From Clostridia bacterium (GTDB taxonomy: Bacteria > Bacillota > Clostridia > Oscillospirales > Acutalibacteraceae): 64,000 bases of DNA. How positions within the stretch are numbered: position 1 is the stretch's first letter; each line of letters opens with the position of its first letter. Positions 1 to 7,720 of this stretch are shown piece by piece. The position numbers and the translations under genes were made by a program. The DNA lies in NCBI GenBank assembly GCA_017517135.1, contig JAFXAK010000017.1, positions 62,001 to 126,000 of the forward strand, given 5' to 3'. The notes under the pieces are model-generated. The model ran no database searches. It was not told where the DNA came from and was given only the letters and a program-made list of their open reading frames with translations.

Positions 1-1
1 G

Positions 2-355
2 CTTTTCTCACATATTTATGTTATGCTCCTTATAGTTATAAGCTTTGTTATCTTCAATGCAAGCGATATGTCACAGGCATTCGCAGATATTGCAGGTATG
101 TTCGGTGCAGGCTCACTTCCCTTCTACTCCGACGAATGGCTGTACTATCTCAGAAGCTTTGCCGTTATTATTGTAATTGCAATAATCGGCTCAACCGAAT
201 TACCCGTCAAGGCTATGGCTGCTCTTAAAAAGAACAGCAAAATCGAAAAATGCATAAATGTTATTGAGCCTGTTGCACTCGTTGTATTACTCGTACTGAT
301 AACAGCATACCTCGTTGACGGCTCATTCAATCCGTTCTTATATTTCCGATTCTGA
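2..355 (+). CDS. MBOAT-family O-acyltransferase, C-terminal fragment
   Basis: The reading frame is open from the left edge and ends at TGA 353-355, so only the last ~117 residues are visible. They hold at least three hydrophobic membrane segments and the ending FNPFLYFRF, which resembles the C-terminus of AlgI/PatA/DltB-like membrane-bound O-acyltransferases. Such proteins pass acyl groups, usually acetyl, across the membrane to an extracytoplasmic partner that acetylates a polysaccharide or peptidoglycan. The next gene, 15 bases downstream, encodes a DHHW/AlgX-like SGNH protein, the usual partner, and this supports the call more than the fragment itself. The catalytic His region lies outside the window. 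The internal ATG at 23 is not the real start. Confidence 0.72.
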   Translation, partial: LFSHIYVMLLIVISFVIFNASDMSQAFADIAGMFGAGSLPFYSDEWLYYLRSFAVIIVIAIIGSTELPVKAMAALKKNSKIEKCINVIEPVALVVLLVLITAYLVDGSFNPFLYFRF

Positions 356-370
356 CAGGAGGCTGAAAAA

Positions 371-1477
371 ATGAAAAACAACATTAAAAATATTATTGTC
401 AGTGCAGTATTGGCTGTTTTCCTTTTCGGCTTATCCGTTTTCACCTGGGTAAAGGCACCCGACGATTATTCGGAATCCGAAAGAAGAGCACTCGCATCCT
501 TCCCCGAGCTTTCGGTTGAAACAATCCTTTCGGGTAAGTTTATGACCTCTTTTGAGGACTACACTCTCGACCAGTTCCCTCTTCGTGACCTTTTCAGAAG
601 AATAAAGGCTCTCACGGAGTTCAACATCTTCAATAAAAAGGATAATAACGACCTCTATATTGCAGACGGTTATGTTTCAAAGCTTGAATATCCCTTAAGT
701 GAGGATATGCTCACAAACTCTGCGGACAAATTCTCATATCTCTATGAAACCTATATGGCAGATAAAGGTATGAATGTATATTTCTCCGTAGTTCCCGATA
801 AAAACTACTTTTTAGCAGAGGAAAACGGCTATCTCTCAATGGACTACGAGGCCCTCGTTTCATTTATGAAAGAAAAGACATCGTATATGGAATATATCGA
901 CATTTTTGATTTACTTTCCGTTGAAGATTACTACCGCACAGACACTCATTGGAAGCAGGAAAGCATTGTTGATGTAGCACAGCGTCTTGCTCAAAAAATG
1001 GGCGTTGAAATTTCGGGCGAATACACAGAAAATACCGTTGACAGTCCTTTCTACGGTGTTTATTACGGACAGTCCGCTCTCCCCTTAGAGCCTGATACCC
1101 TTAAATATCTCACAAACGATACTCTCCTTAACTGCATTGTAACAAGCTACAACACAGGCATTGCGGTAGAAAAGGATATGTATGATATGGAAGCGGCAAC
1201 AGGCAGGGACCCTTACGAAATGTTCCTTTGCGGCTCGGATGCTCTGCTTACAATAGAAAATCCCGAAGCCGCAACAGACAAGGAGCTTATTATTTTCCGC
1301 GATTCCTTCGGAAGCTCTCTTACTCCTTTGCTGTGCGAGGGCTATGCAAAAATCTATGTTGTTGATATCCGTTATATACAGAGTGCAATGCTCGGAAATT
1401 TCATAGATTTCAACAATCAGGATGTACTTTTCATCTACAGCACACTGCTTCTTAACAGCTCAGCTGCTTTTAAATAA
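371..1477 (+). CDS. DHHW/AlgX-like SGNH-type O-acetyltransferase protein
   Basis: A 368-residue protein with one N-terminal membrane anchor (about residues 7-27) and an extracytoplasmic body. DTHW at 191-194 is the conserved motif that names the DHHW family and recalls AlgJ/AlgX. RDSFGSS at 310-316 is the likely SGNH block I with Ser312 as nucleophile. The RBS AGGAGG lies just upstream of ATG 371. Family knowledge: these proteins take an acetyl group delivered by an MBOAT protein and place it on exopolysaccharide or wall polymer outside the membrane. The preceding gene is the end of an MBOAT protein, so the two form an O-acetylation pair. The polymer modified cannot be told from the sequence. 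A strong terminator follows. Confidence 0.82.
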   Translation: MKNNIKNIIVSAVLAVFLFGLSVFTWVKAPDDYSESERRALASFPELSVETILSGKFMTSFEDYTLDQFPLRDLFRRIKALTEFNIFNKKDNNDLYIADGYVSKLEYPLSEDMLTNSADKFSYLYETYMADKGMNVYFSVVPDKNYFLAEENGYLSMDYEALVSFMKEKTSYMEYIDIFDLLSVEDYYRTDTHWKQESIVDVAQRLAQKMGVEISGEYTENTVDSPFYGVYYGQSALPLEPDTLKYLTNDTLLNCIVTSYNTGIAVEKDMYDMEAATGRDPYEMFLCGSDALLTIENPEAATDKELIIFRDSFGSSLTPLLCEGYAKIYVVDIRYIQSAMLGNFIDFNNQDVLFIYSTLLLNSSAAFK

Positions 1478-1485
1478 AAATTGAT

Positions 1486-1523
1486 AATCAGAGCTTGTTT
1501 TTTACAGGCTCTGATTTTTTTAT
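1486..1523 (+). terminator. Rho-independent terminator after the O-acetylation pair
   Basis: The inverted repeat AATCAGAGC (1486-1494) and GCTCTGATT (1508-1516) is followed by a T run. Confidence 0.85.
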
Positions 1524-1580
1524 TGCTTTAATATCGGCAGTATGTTATTATTTTATCAGTTCGTTAATGGTGGTGTATAT

Positions 1581-2033
1581 ATGACGAAAATTATGTTTGT
1601 TTGCTTAGGAAACATCTGCCGTTCTCCTATGGCGGAATTTGTTTTCAAAAAAATGCTTGCCGATAAAGGGCTCCAAACAGAGTTTTTTGTCTGCTCCTCG
1701 GCAACAAGCACCGAAGAAATAGGAAATCCCGTATATCCTCCCGCAAGAAGAGAGCTCAAAAAACACTCAATCTCCTGCGAGGAAAAAAAGGCTGTACAGC
1801 TGAAAAAGAGCGATTACGATAAATACGATTTCTTTATCTGTATGGATGACAGCAATGTAAGAAACACTCTGCGTATTTTCGGTGACGATAAAAAACACAA
1901 GGTCACAAAGCTGCTTCAATGGGCAGGCAGCGAAAAAAGCGTTGCGGACCCGTGGTATACGGGGAATTTTGAGGTGACATATAATGACATTGTCACGGGA
2001 TGTACGGCAATAATCGAAAAACTTATGAAATAA
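1581..2033 (+). CDS. Low-molecular-weight protein-tyrosine phosphatase
   Basis: The protein is 150 residues when started at ATG 1581. An upstream in-frame ATG at 1542 would add 13 poorly matching residues, while MTKIMFVCLGNICRSP is the normal family N-terminus. The P-loop CX5R is CLGNICRS, with Cys8 and Arg14. The general-acid loop is DPWYTG near residue 119. It should hydrolyse phosphotyrosine through a phospho-cysteine intermediate in the cytoplasm. In Firmicutes these enzymes often act on capsule kinases or on arginine phosphate (YwlE/McsB). No kinase partner is next to it, so the substrate is unknown. It ends 12 bases before the fucosidase gene and is probably co-transcribed with it. Confidence 0.9.
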   Translation: MTKIMFVCLGNICRSPMAEFVFKKMLADKGLQTEFFVCSSATSTEEIGNPVYPPARRELKKHSISCEEKKAVQLKKSDYDKYDFFICMDDSNVRNTLRIFGDDKKHKVTKLLQWAGSEKSVADPWYTGNFEVTYNDIVTGCTAIIEKLMK

Positions 2034-2045
2034 AGAGGTTAAGGT

Positions 2046-3389
2046 ATGAAAAGATTTCTTTCACAGGCTTCAAAAGTAAAGCCCGACGAAAAACAGCTGT
2101 CAATGCTCAGGGAAACTCCCTTTTACGCTTTTGTGCATTTCTCCCCCAACACCTACACAAATCTTGAATGGGGCACGGGAAAAGAGGATCCCGCAATTTT
2201 CAATCCCACCGAGCTTGACTGCGAGCAATGGGCAAAGGCTATAAAGGATGCGGGTATGAGCGGTATGGTGCTGACAGCAAAGCACCACGACGGCTTTTGC
2301 TTATGGCAGACAAAATATACAGAGCATTCAATGAAAAACAGTCCCTATAAAAACGGCAAGGGCGATATTGTAAAGGAAGCGTCTGATGCCTGCAGAAAGT
2401 ACGGTCTGAAATTCGGATTTTATCTTTCGCCGTGGGACAGAAATTCGCAGTATTACGGTACAGACAAATACAACACCTACTATAAAAATCAGTTAACCGA
2501 GCTGCTGACAAACTACGGTGAAATTTTCTATGTATGGTTTGACGGTGCCTGCGGGGAAGGTCCCAACGGCAAAAAGCAGGTGTACGATTTTGACGGCTAC
2601 TTAGAGCTTATTCATAAATTACAGCCCGGTGCTTGCGTTTTCAACGACAAAGGCCCTATCCGTTGGTGCGGAAACGAAGCGGGAAAAGCTCCTTACGAGC
2701 AATGGGCGGTAGTCCCTGTTGAGCTGTGTCCTTTCTCGGGAGAGCCTCAGACAGACGAGGGACCTTTAGAGGGCGACCTTTCATATATGTATAATTCCGA
2801 TATAAATATAGGCTCTCTTTCAAATATTTTATACTCAAAGGGACTTGTTTTTGCTCCCGCAGAGGTTGATATGTCAATAAGACCGGGCTGGTTCTATCAC
2901 GAAAACGAAGAGCCTCATTCTCTTGACAGACTTTTTACCTCGTACCTCAATTCCGTGGGCAACAACTCAACCTTTAATCTGAATATTCCCCCCAAGCCGG
3001 ACGGTAAATTTGACGAGAGAGACATAAAGCGACTCGGTGAATTAGGTCAGAAAATCCGTGAGAGCTTCGGTGTAAATAAGGCAGAAGATGCCGAAATCGT
3101 TGAAATTCTTACAGAAAATCCCACTCAGCCGAAATACCGTGTAAAGCTTAAAGAAAAGCAGAAAATCTCCTTCGTTGAGCTTGCTGAAAGAATAAGCGAA
3201 GGACAGCGTATACAGCATTTCAGAATAAAGGCTTTCATTGACGGCGGATGGGATCCCCAGGCTCAGGGCACAACGGTAGGCAGCAGAAAAATCGTTGCGG
3301 TTGACGATAATTGCGAAACAGACGAGCTGCTCATTGAGATTTTAAGTGCAAGAGGCAAGGTCGATATGGAATGGATTAAGGTCTATTGA
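2046..3389 (+). CDS. Alpha-L-fucosidase, GH29
   Basis: A 447-residue protein. The family signature is clear: HFSPNTY near 31-37, KHHDGF at 79-84 and YVWFDG at 162-167, with Asp166 the expected nucleophile of this retaining enzyme. It would release terminal alpha-L-fucose from glycans. There is no signal peptide, so it probably acts in the cytoplasm on imported oligosaccharides. The RBS-like AAAGAGG precedes ATG 2046. The C-terminal ~100 residues look like the beta-sandwich of the family. No fucose catabolic genes or transporter lie beside it; its only partner is the phosphatase 12 bases upstream. The GH29 subfamily (A or B) cannot be decided here. Confidence 0.93.
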   Translation: MKRFLSQASKVKPDEKQLSMLRETPFYAFVHFSPNTYTNLEWGTGKEDPAIFNPTELDCEQWAKAIKDAGMSGMVLTAKHHDGFCLWQTKYTEHSMKNSPYKNGKGDIVKEASDACRKYGLKFGFYLSPWDRNSQYYGTDKYNTYYKNQLTELLTNYGEIFYVWFDGACGEGPNGKKQVYDFDGYLELIHKLQPGACVFNDKGPIRWCGNEAGKAPYEQWAVVPVELCPFSGEPQTDEGPLEGDLSYMYNSDINIGSLSNILYSKGLVFAPAEVDMSIRPGWFYHENEEPHSLDRLFTSYLNSVGNNSTFNLNIPPKPDGKFDERDIKRLGELGQKIRESFGVNKAEDAEIVEILTENPTQPKYRVKLKEKQKISFVELAERISEGQRIQHFRIKAFIDGGWDPQAQGTTVGSRKIVAVDDNCETDELLIEILSARGKVDMEWIKVY

Positions 3390-3407
3390 TAATACTTCAG
3401 AAAAAAC

Positions 3408-3452
3408 AAAGCATCTTGACGGAGGGACTTTCCGAAAAGATGCTTTTATTTT
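3408..3452 (+). terminator. Terminator after the fucosidase gene
   Basis: The arms AAAGCATCTT (3408-3417) and AAGATGCTTT (3437-3446) are followed by TATTTTTTAT. Confidence 0.85.
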
Positions 3453-3686
3453 TTATATATTTTACCAAAAAGAACACAAAAGGAGTTCGGTCTGATTTTA
3501 TGGCAACAAAGGTTTTTCTTGTATCTTACTTTCCGTCAATATACATAATCTGTTATTTTTCTCATTTCCCTGAAGACAAACCTTTATTGCGGATTAAGGA
3601 GGATAAAGACAATAAAAAAACAAAAATTGCAATAAAATAATTTTTTTTACCAAGTATTAAATTGTTTTTATTTGTTTAATTTAATA

Positions 3687-3711
3687 AACCATCGGACTCA
3701 CTCTCTCTTTT
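3687..3711 (+). repeat. Direct repeat, copy 1
   Basis: A 25-base element beginning AACCATCGGACTCACT and ending in a pyrimidine tract (CTCTCTTTT). It is identical to the copy at 3804-3828. Similarity continues a few bases on both sides (TTAATRA before, GTTT and GAAAA after). Confidence 0.85.
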
Positions 3712-3803
3712 TGTTTTGAAAATCTCTTTTACGGCTAAAAACCTTTTTTTCTTTACTCAGCCGCAGGGATTTTCATTCTCTTTTCTTTGGAAATCTGTTA
3801 ATG

Positions 3804-3828
3804 AACCATCGGACTCACTCTCTCTTTT
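3804..3828 (+). repeat. Direct repeat, copy 2
   Basis: Second copy of the 25-base element, 117 bases after the first, in the same orientation and with no mismatch in the core. Confidence 0.85.
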
Positions 3829-4047
3829 GGTTTCAGAAAACTTATTTGTTCTCTGTGGCTTTATAATAGCATACATAGCACATATTGTCAATATTTTTCA
3901 CTAAACTTTGAAAATTATGTGAATTTTGCACAAAAATCTGTTTGTGTATATTTTTTCTGATTTGCAGCAAAAACACCCGTTTTGTGCATTATGACAAAAT
4001 TGTCGTAAACATTCAGAAAACTGCCGCTTATAATAATCAAAAATATA

Positions 4048-4076
4048 TTGACATAACAACAGCATTCAGCTATAAT
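4048..4076 (+). promoter_or_regulatory. Sigma-A promoter of the zinc-uptake operon
   Basis: Consensus -35 TTGACA (4048-4053), a 17-base spacer and consensus -10 TATAAT (4071-4076). The palindromic operator starts two bases after the -10. Confidence 0.88.
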
Positions 4077-4077
4077 A

Positions 4078-4098
4078 ATTTGCGAATGATTCGCAAAT
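4078..4098 (+). promoter_or_regulatory. Zur/Fur-type operator, perfect 9-3-9 palindrome
   Basis: ATTTGCGAA, spacer TGA, then TTCGCAAAT: both arms pair without a mismatch. It covers the expected transcription start just before the Fur-family gene and the zinc ABC transporter genes. Position and symmetry fit an operator bound by that regulator. The exact Zur consensus of this lineage is not known to me. Confidence 0.8.
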
Positions 4099-4111
4099 CG
4101 GAGGCGATAGT

Positions 4112-4504
4112 ATGGCGTATATGACCGAGCAGAGAAAGCTCCTTTATGAGTTTTTTCAGTCTCATCCGCACGATAAATTCTGTGTCAAGGATATATATGC
4201 TGCCCTTTCTCAATATGATATAAGCCGCAGCGCGATTTACAGGAATCTCTCCGCTATGAAAAAGGACGGACTTGTCCGCTGCGATATAAGCGAGGGCAGC
4301 CGTGATGTTTTCTATCAGTTTGTAAACAGCACCCATTGCTCAAATGCAATACATCTTTCCTGTGTTGAATGCGGCAAAACCTTTCATATGAAAACTTCAT
4401 ATGCAAGTCAGCTGCAGAATGAATTGGCACAGCAAGAGGGCTTCAGCATAAACAAGTCGAAAACAGTTTTATACGGAACCTGCAAGAACTGTAAAAACGG
4501 ATAA
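4112..4504 (+). CDS. Fur-family metalloregulator, probably Zur
   Basis: A 130-residue regulator. The N-terminal winged helix (about 10-60) contains SRSAIYRNLSAMKKDGLV. The C-terminal half carries the structural zinc cysteines CVEC (84-87) and CKNC (124-127) and histidines such as HCSNAIH near 75-81. The RBS GGAGGCG precedes ATG 4112; a second ATG three codons on is possible. It heads an operon with ZnuA-, ZnuC- and ZnuB-like genes and has a palindromic operator on its own promoter. The natural reading is a zinc-sensing repressor that closes the operon when zinc is plentiful. Specificity for zinc rather than manganese is inferred from the neighbours. Confidence 0.85.
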   Translation: MAYMTEQRKLLYEFFQSHPHDKFCVKDIYAALSQYDISRSAIYRNLSAMKKDGLVRCDISEGSRDVFYQFVNSTHCSNAIHLSCVECGKTFHMKTSYASQLQNELAQQEGFSINKSKTVLYGTCKNCKNG

Positions 4505-4514
4505 GGAGAAAATT

Positions 4515-5498
4515 ATGAAAAAGATAACAGCACTTATAATAGTATTAACAATGATAATCACCTGCTTTTGTGCGTGTTCGGACACACCCGCACAAGGCAC
4601 GGACAAATTGAATATAGTTGCAACAACCTTTCCGCAGTATGACTGGGTAAGACAGATTCTCGGTGAGAAGCTCCGGGATGTTGAGCTTACCCTGCTTCTT
4701 GATGACGGCGTGGATTTACACAGCTATCAGCCCACGGTTACAGACCTGGTAACGGTATCCGGCTGCGATATGTTCATATATGTGGGCGGTGAATCGGATT
4801 CATGGGTTGAGGATGCTCTTAAAAATGCAACAAATGAGAATATGACGGTGATAAATCTTATTGAGCTTCTCGGTGAAGAGGTACTCGAGGAAGAAACCGT
4901 TGAGGGTATGCAGAGCGAAGAACACGACCACGAAGAGGGTGAAGAGCACTCCCATGAGGGCGAAAAAGATGAACACATCTGGCTTTCTCTTAAAAATGCC
5001 GTAGCAATATGCGGGCATATCGCTGAAAAGCTCAGCGAAATTGATGCAGAGAATAAAGACATATATAAAGCAAATGCAGACAGCTATATTGAAAAACTCA
5101 ACACTCTAAATAAAGAATATACAGAAGCTGTAACCACAAGTGCATACAACACAATAGTTGTTGCAGACAGATTCCCCTTCAGATATCTTGTTGACGAATA
5201 CAACCTGAATTACTATGCTGCTTTCTCAGGCTGTTCAACAGAAACCCAGGCAAGCTTTGAAACAGTAATTTTCCTGTCGGACAAGCTCGAAGAAAACAAG
5301 CTCGGTGCAGTTATTGTGACAGAAAGCTCAGACGGTTCTGTTGCCAATACTGTTATTTCAAACACAGCCGACAAAAATCAGAAGGTACTCGCCCTCAACT
5401 CAATGCAGTCCGTAACTGCAAGGGATGTTGAAAATAATGTAACATACCTCGGCATTATGCAGGAAAATCTCTCGGTACTTAAAGAGGCACTCAACTAA
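4515..5498 (+). CDS. znuA: Zinc ABC transporter substrate-binding lipoprotein (ZnuA-like)
   Basis: A 327-residue protein of the cluster 9 (TroA/ZnuA) family. The N-terminus is a lipoprotein signal with candidate lipid-anchored Cys near 21. A His/Asp/Glu-rich stretch at about 135-154 (EEHDHEEGEEHSHEG) is the flexible metal-capture loop typical of zinc-specific members and argues for zinc over manganese. VDLHSYQPT near 66-74 supplies the first His ligand. It would bind extracellular zinc and hand it to the ZnuB/ZnuC permease. It follows the Fur-family regulator by 10 bases and precedes the ATPase by 11, so all four genes form one transcription unit. Confidence 0.9.
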   Translation: MKKITALIIVLTMIITCFCACSDTPAQGTDKLNIVATTFPQYDWVRQILGEKLRDVELTLLLDDGVDLHSYQPTVTDLVTVSGCDMFIYVGGESDSWVEDALKNATNENMTVINLIELLGEEVLEEETVEGMQSEEHDHEEGEEHSHEGEKDEHIWLSLKNAVAICGHIAEKLSEIDAENKDIYKANADSYIEKLNTLNKEYTEAVTTSAYNTIVVADRFPFRYLVDEYNLNYYAAFSGCSTETQASFETVIFLSDKLEENKLGAVIVTESSDGSVANTVISNTADKNQKVLALNSMQSVTARDVENNVTYLGIMQENLSVLKEALN

Positions 5499-5509
5499 AG
5501 GAGCAAAAT

Positions 5510-6223
5510 ATGGCTTTATTAACCTGTAAAAATCTCACACTCGGCTATGACAGTACGGTTGTTGCCGCAAATATAAATTTCCAAGTAAATCAGGGCGATT
5601 ATCTTTGCATAATCGGCGAAAACGGCTCAGGCAAAAGCACGCTGATGAAAACAATTCTTCATCTCAAAGCCCCCCTGTCGGGACAGATTATCACGGGTGA
5701 CGGTCTCAAACAGTCCGAAATCGGTTATCTTCCCCAGCAGACCACCGTACAAAAGGACTTCCCCGCTTCCGTAAACGAAATAGTACTTTCGGGGTGCTTA
5801 AACAAATGCGCTCTTCGTCCGTTCTATAACAAGGCAGAGAAAGCCCTTGCAATAGAAAGTATGGAGAAAATGGGCATCACACACTTATCCAAGCGTTGCT
5901 ACAGAGAATTATCGGGCGGTCAGCAGCAAAGAGTTTTGCTTGCAAGAGCACTTTGTGCAACTCAGAAAATGCTCGTTCTCGACGAGCCCGTTGCAGGACT
6001 TGATCCCAAGGTCACAATGGAAATGTATGAGCAGATAAATAAGCTCAACCGCGAATACGGGATAACCGTAATTATGGTTTCACACGACATTTCAGCGGCC
6101 CTCAGATATGCAACTCATATTCTTCACATAAGCCATGAGCCGCTTTTCTTCGGCACAAAGGAAGATTATCTCAAAAGTGCGGCAGGACTTGCTTTCACAA
6201 AGGGAGGTAATGAAGATGCTTGA
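5510..6223 (+). CDS. znuC: Zinc ABC transporter ATP-binding protein (ZnuC-like)
   Basis: A 237-residue ABC ATPase. Walker A is GENGSGKST (36-44), the Q-loop lies in YLPQQ near 73-77, the signature is LSGGQQQR (134-141), Walker B is LVLDEP (155-160), and the H-loop is MVSHD near 190. It energises metal import by the adjacent permease. The gene ends inside the permease start region: stop TGA 6221-6223 overlaps the ZnuB start at 6216, which suggests translational coupling. Confidence 0.92.
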   Translation: MALLTCKNLTLGYDSTVVAANINFQVNQGDYLCIIGENGSGKSTLMKTILHLKAPLSGQIITGDGLKQSEIGYLPQQTTVQKDFPASVNEIVLSGCLNKCALRPFYNKAEKALAIESMEKMGITHLSKRCYRELSGGQQQRVLLARALCATQKMLVLDEPVAGLDPKVTMEMYEQINKLNREYGITVIMVSHDISAALRYATHILHISHEPLFFGTKEDYLKSAAGLAFTKGGNEDA

Positions 6224-7049
6224 TAAACTTATATCTTATTTTCAGTATCCCTTTGTGCAGTATGCGCTTATAGTAGGTGTGCTGATTGCTCTGTGCTCCT
6301 CTCTTTTAGGTGTAACACTTGTATTGAAGCGTTTTTCGTTTATAGGTGACGGTCTTTCACATGTAGCCTTCGGTATTATGTGCGTTGCCGGTATATTAAA
6401 CCTTACAAACGATATGCTGCTTGTTTTACCCGGAACTGTTTTATGTGCCGTTGTACTCATAAGCGGCTCCGAAAAAATACGGCTCAAAGGTGACGCGGCA
6501 GTAGCGATGCTTTCTGTAAGCTCTCTGGCAATAGGCTATCTTATAATGAATCTGTTTTCGTCCTCGAGCAACCTTTCGGGAGATGTGTGCAGTACGCTCT
6601 TCGGCTCAACATCAATTCTCACACTCTCAAAAACAGATGTTTTACTGTGCGTTGTTCTCTCCGTGCTTGTTGTTGCACTCTTCGTTTTGTTCTACAACAA
6701 GATTTTCGCTGTAACCTTTGACGAAAACTTCGCTCTCGCAACGGGTGTCAAGGCAAAGGCATACAATATGCTTATTGCAGTTATAACTGCTGTTATCATT
6801 GTTCTTGCAATGAATCTTGTAGGCTCACTTCTCATTTCCGCACTTATCGTATTCCCCGCATTGTGTGCTATGAGACTTTTCAAGAGCTTCAGACAGGTTA
6901 TTATATGTGCGGCAGTAGTTTCCGTTGTGTGTGCTACCTCGGGCATACTCATTTCCGTACTTATGGGCACTCCTGTAGGCTCAACTATAATTGCCGCAAA
7001 CATTGTTGTTTTCGTTCTCTTCTCAATTATCGGCAAAATAAAAAGATAA
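6216..7049 (+). CDS. znuB: Zinc ABC transporter permease (ZnuB-like)
   Basis: A polytopic membrane protein of 277 residues with about eight hydrophobic helices, of the ABC-3 family. The frame is open upstream to 6135, but AGGGAGGT (6201-6208) is well spaced for ATG 6216 (MLDKLISY), giving the normal family length. An ATG at 6210 is too close to that site. It forms the membrane channel for zinc with the ATPase that overlaps its start by 8 bases. GDGLSHVAFG near 45-54 is the conserved ABC-3 permease segment. Confidence 0.9.
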   Translation: MLDKLISYFQYPFVQYALIVGVLIALCSSLLGVTLVLKRFSFIGDGLSHVAFGIMCVAGILNLTNDMLLVLPGTVLCAVVLISGSEKIRLKGDAAVAMLSVSSLAIGYLIMNLFSSSSNLSGDVCSTLFGSTSILTLSKTDVLLCVVLSVLVVALFVLFYNKIFAVTFDENFALATGVKAKAYNMLIAVITAVIIVLAMNLVGSLLISALIVFPALCAMRLFKSFRQVIICAAVVSVVCATSGILISVLMGTPVGSTIIAANIVVFVLFSIIGKIKR

Positions 7050-7065
7050 AAAAACATAAAAAATT

Positions 7066-7108
7066 AAGGGTTATATCACTTGTCACAGTTGATATAACCC
7101 TTGTTTTT
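7066..7108. terminator. Bidirectional terminator between znuB and the DUF436 gene
   Basis: The 13-base arms AAGGGTTATATCA (7066-7078) and TGATATAACCCTT (7090-7102) are perfect. A T-rich run follows on the plus strand, and an A-rich stretch lies at 7041-7065 for the minus strand. Confidence 0.88.
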
Positions 7109-7118
7109 ATTCGTATTT

Positions 7119-7664
7119 TTACAGCATTTTTTCGTCATAAACAGCTCTCGCACCGCCAATGAACTTAGGACGGGTACGGGCTCCAAGCACTAAAGCTTCG
7201 CCGATTCTGTTGTTTTCAAGTCTTAACGGCACTGCAACCTTTTTAAGGTGCATACCTATCATAGTAAAACCGATGTCTATACCGGCATCCGCTTTGATTT
7301 CCTCAACTGCAACGGGATTGCAGAAATGAGCATAAGCCTGAGTAGCCATTGAGCCGCCTGCTTTCGGCTGAGGTACAACATTTACCTCTTCGGCAAAGGG
7401 TACGGCTTGTTTTTCAATAATAATTGCACGGTTGAGATGCTCACAGCATTGCACGGCAAGAAAAACACCCTTTTCCTTTGCCGTATCATAAAGTCCCTCA
7501 AATACAATTTTTGCCGTCTCGGGGCTTGAATTACTGCCGATAGCAGAGCCGATGATTTCACTCGTTGAACAACCCACAACAACGATATCACCCGTTTTCA
7601 GCCTTGCTTTACCGTAAAGTTCTTCAATCACAGCTTTTGCCTGTAAATAAAGTTGGTTTTCCAT
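7119..7664 (-). CDS. DUF436/UPF0340 family protein (YwlG-like)
   Basis: 181 residues from the ATG whose first base is 7664 (MENQLYLQ), preceded on the minus strand by AGGAGAAAA; an ATG ten codons upstream lies in a hairpin region. The protein matches my memory of the TIGR01440/UPF0340 family (B. subtilis YwlG): VVVGCSTSEIIGSAIG near residues 27-42 and VQCCEHLNRA near 72-81. Its function is not established. The conserved CCEH could suggest metal or cofactor binding, but that is a guess. It follows cysS behind a short hairpin, so transcription is probably partly shared. Confidence 0.8.
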   Translation of the reverse strand: MENQLYLQAKAVIEELYGKARLKTGDIVVVGCSTSEIIGSAIGSNSSPETAKIVFEGLYDTAKEKGVFLAVQCCEHLNRAIIIEKQAVPFAEEVNVVPQPKAGGSMATQAYAHFCNPVAVEEIKADAGIDIGFTMIGMHLKKVAVPLRLENNRIGEALVLGARTRPKFIGGARAVYDEKML

Positions 7665-7682
7665 ATATTTTTCTCCTAAAAT

Positions 7683-7707
7683 AAGGGACTGCATTTCACA
7701 GTCCCTT
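7683..7707 (-). terminator. Hairpin terminator or attenuator between cysS and the DUF436 gene
   Basis: AAGGGACTG (7683-7691) pairs perfectly with CAGTCCCTT (7699-7707). On the minus strand a short ATTTTAG tract follows, and the RBS of the DUF436 gene comes immediately after. This suggests partial termination. Confidence 0.7.
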
Positions 7708-7720
7708 GTTTCAATTTATC

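Larger units (their letters stand above)
3453..4047. other. Non-coding AT-rich gap with two repeat copies
   Basis: About 600 bases with no convincing gene. The short open frames here have no ribosome binding site, have low-complexity Phe/Ser/Ile-rich translations, and one overlaps the preceding terminator. The only structure seen is a duplicated 25-base element (listed separately). A small RNA cannot be excluded: the gap lies between a terminator and the next promoter and the repeat is well conserved. Confidence 0.5.

Noticed and set aside
3386-3640. 84-codon plus-strand open frame after the fucosidase gene
   Set aside because: It overlaps the fucosidase stop and contains its terminator; no RBS and a low-complexity translation.
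3716-4124. Two short plus-strand open frames (3716-3904, 3942-4124)
   Set aside because: Phe/Ile-rich products of AT-rich DNA without RBS; the second runs through the Zur-type promoter and operator.
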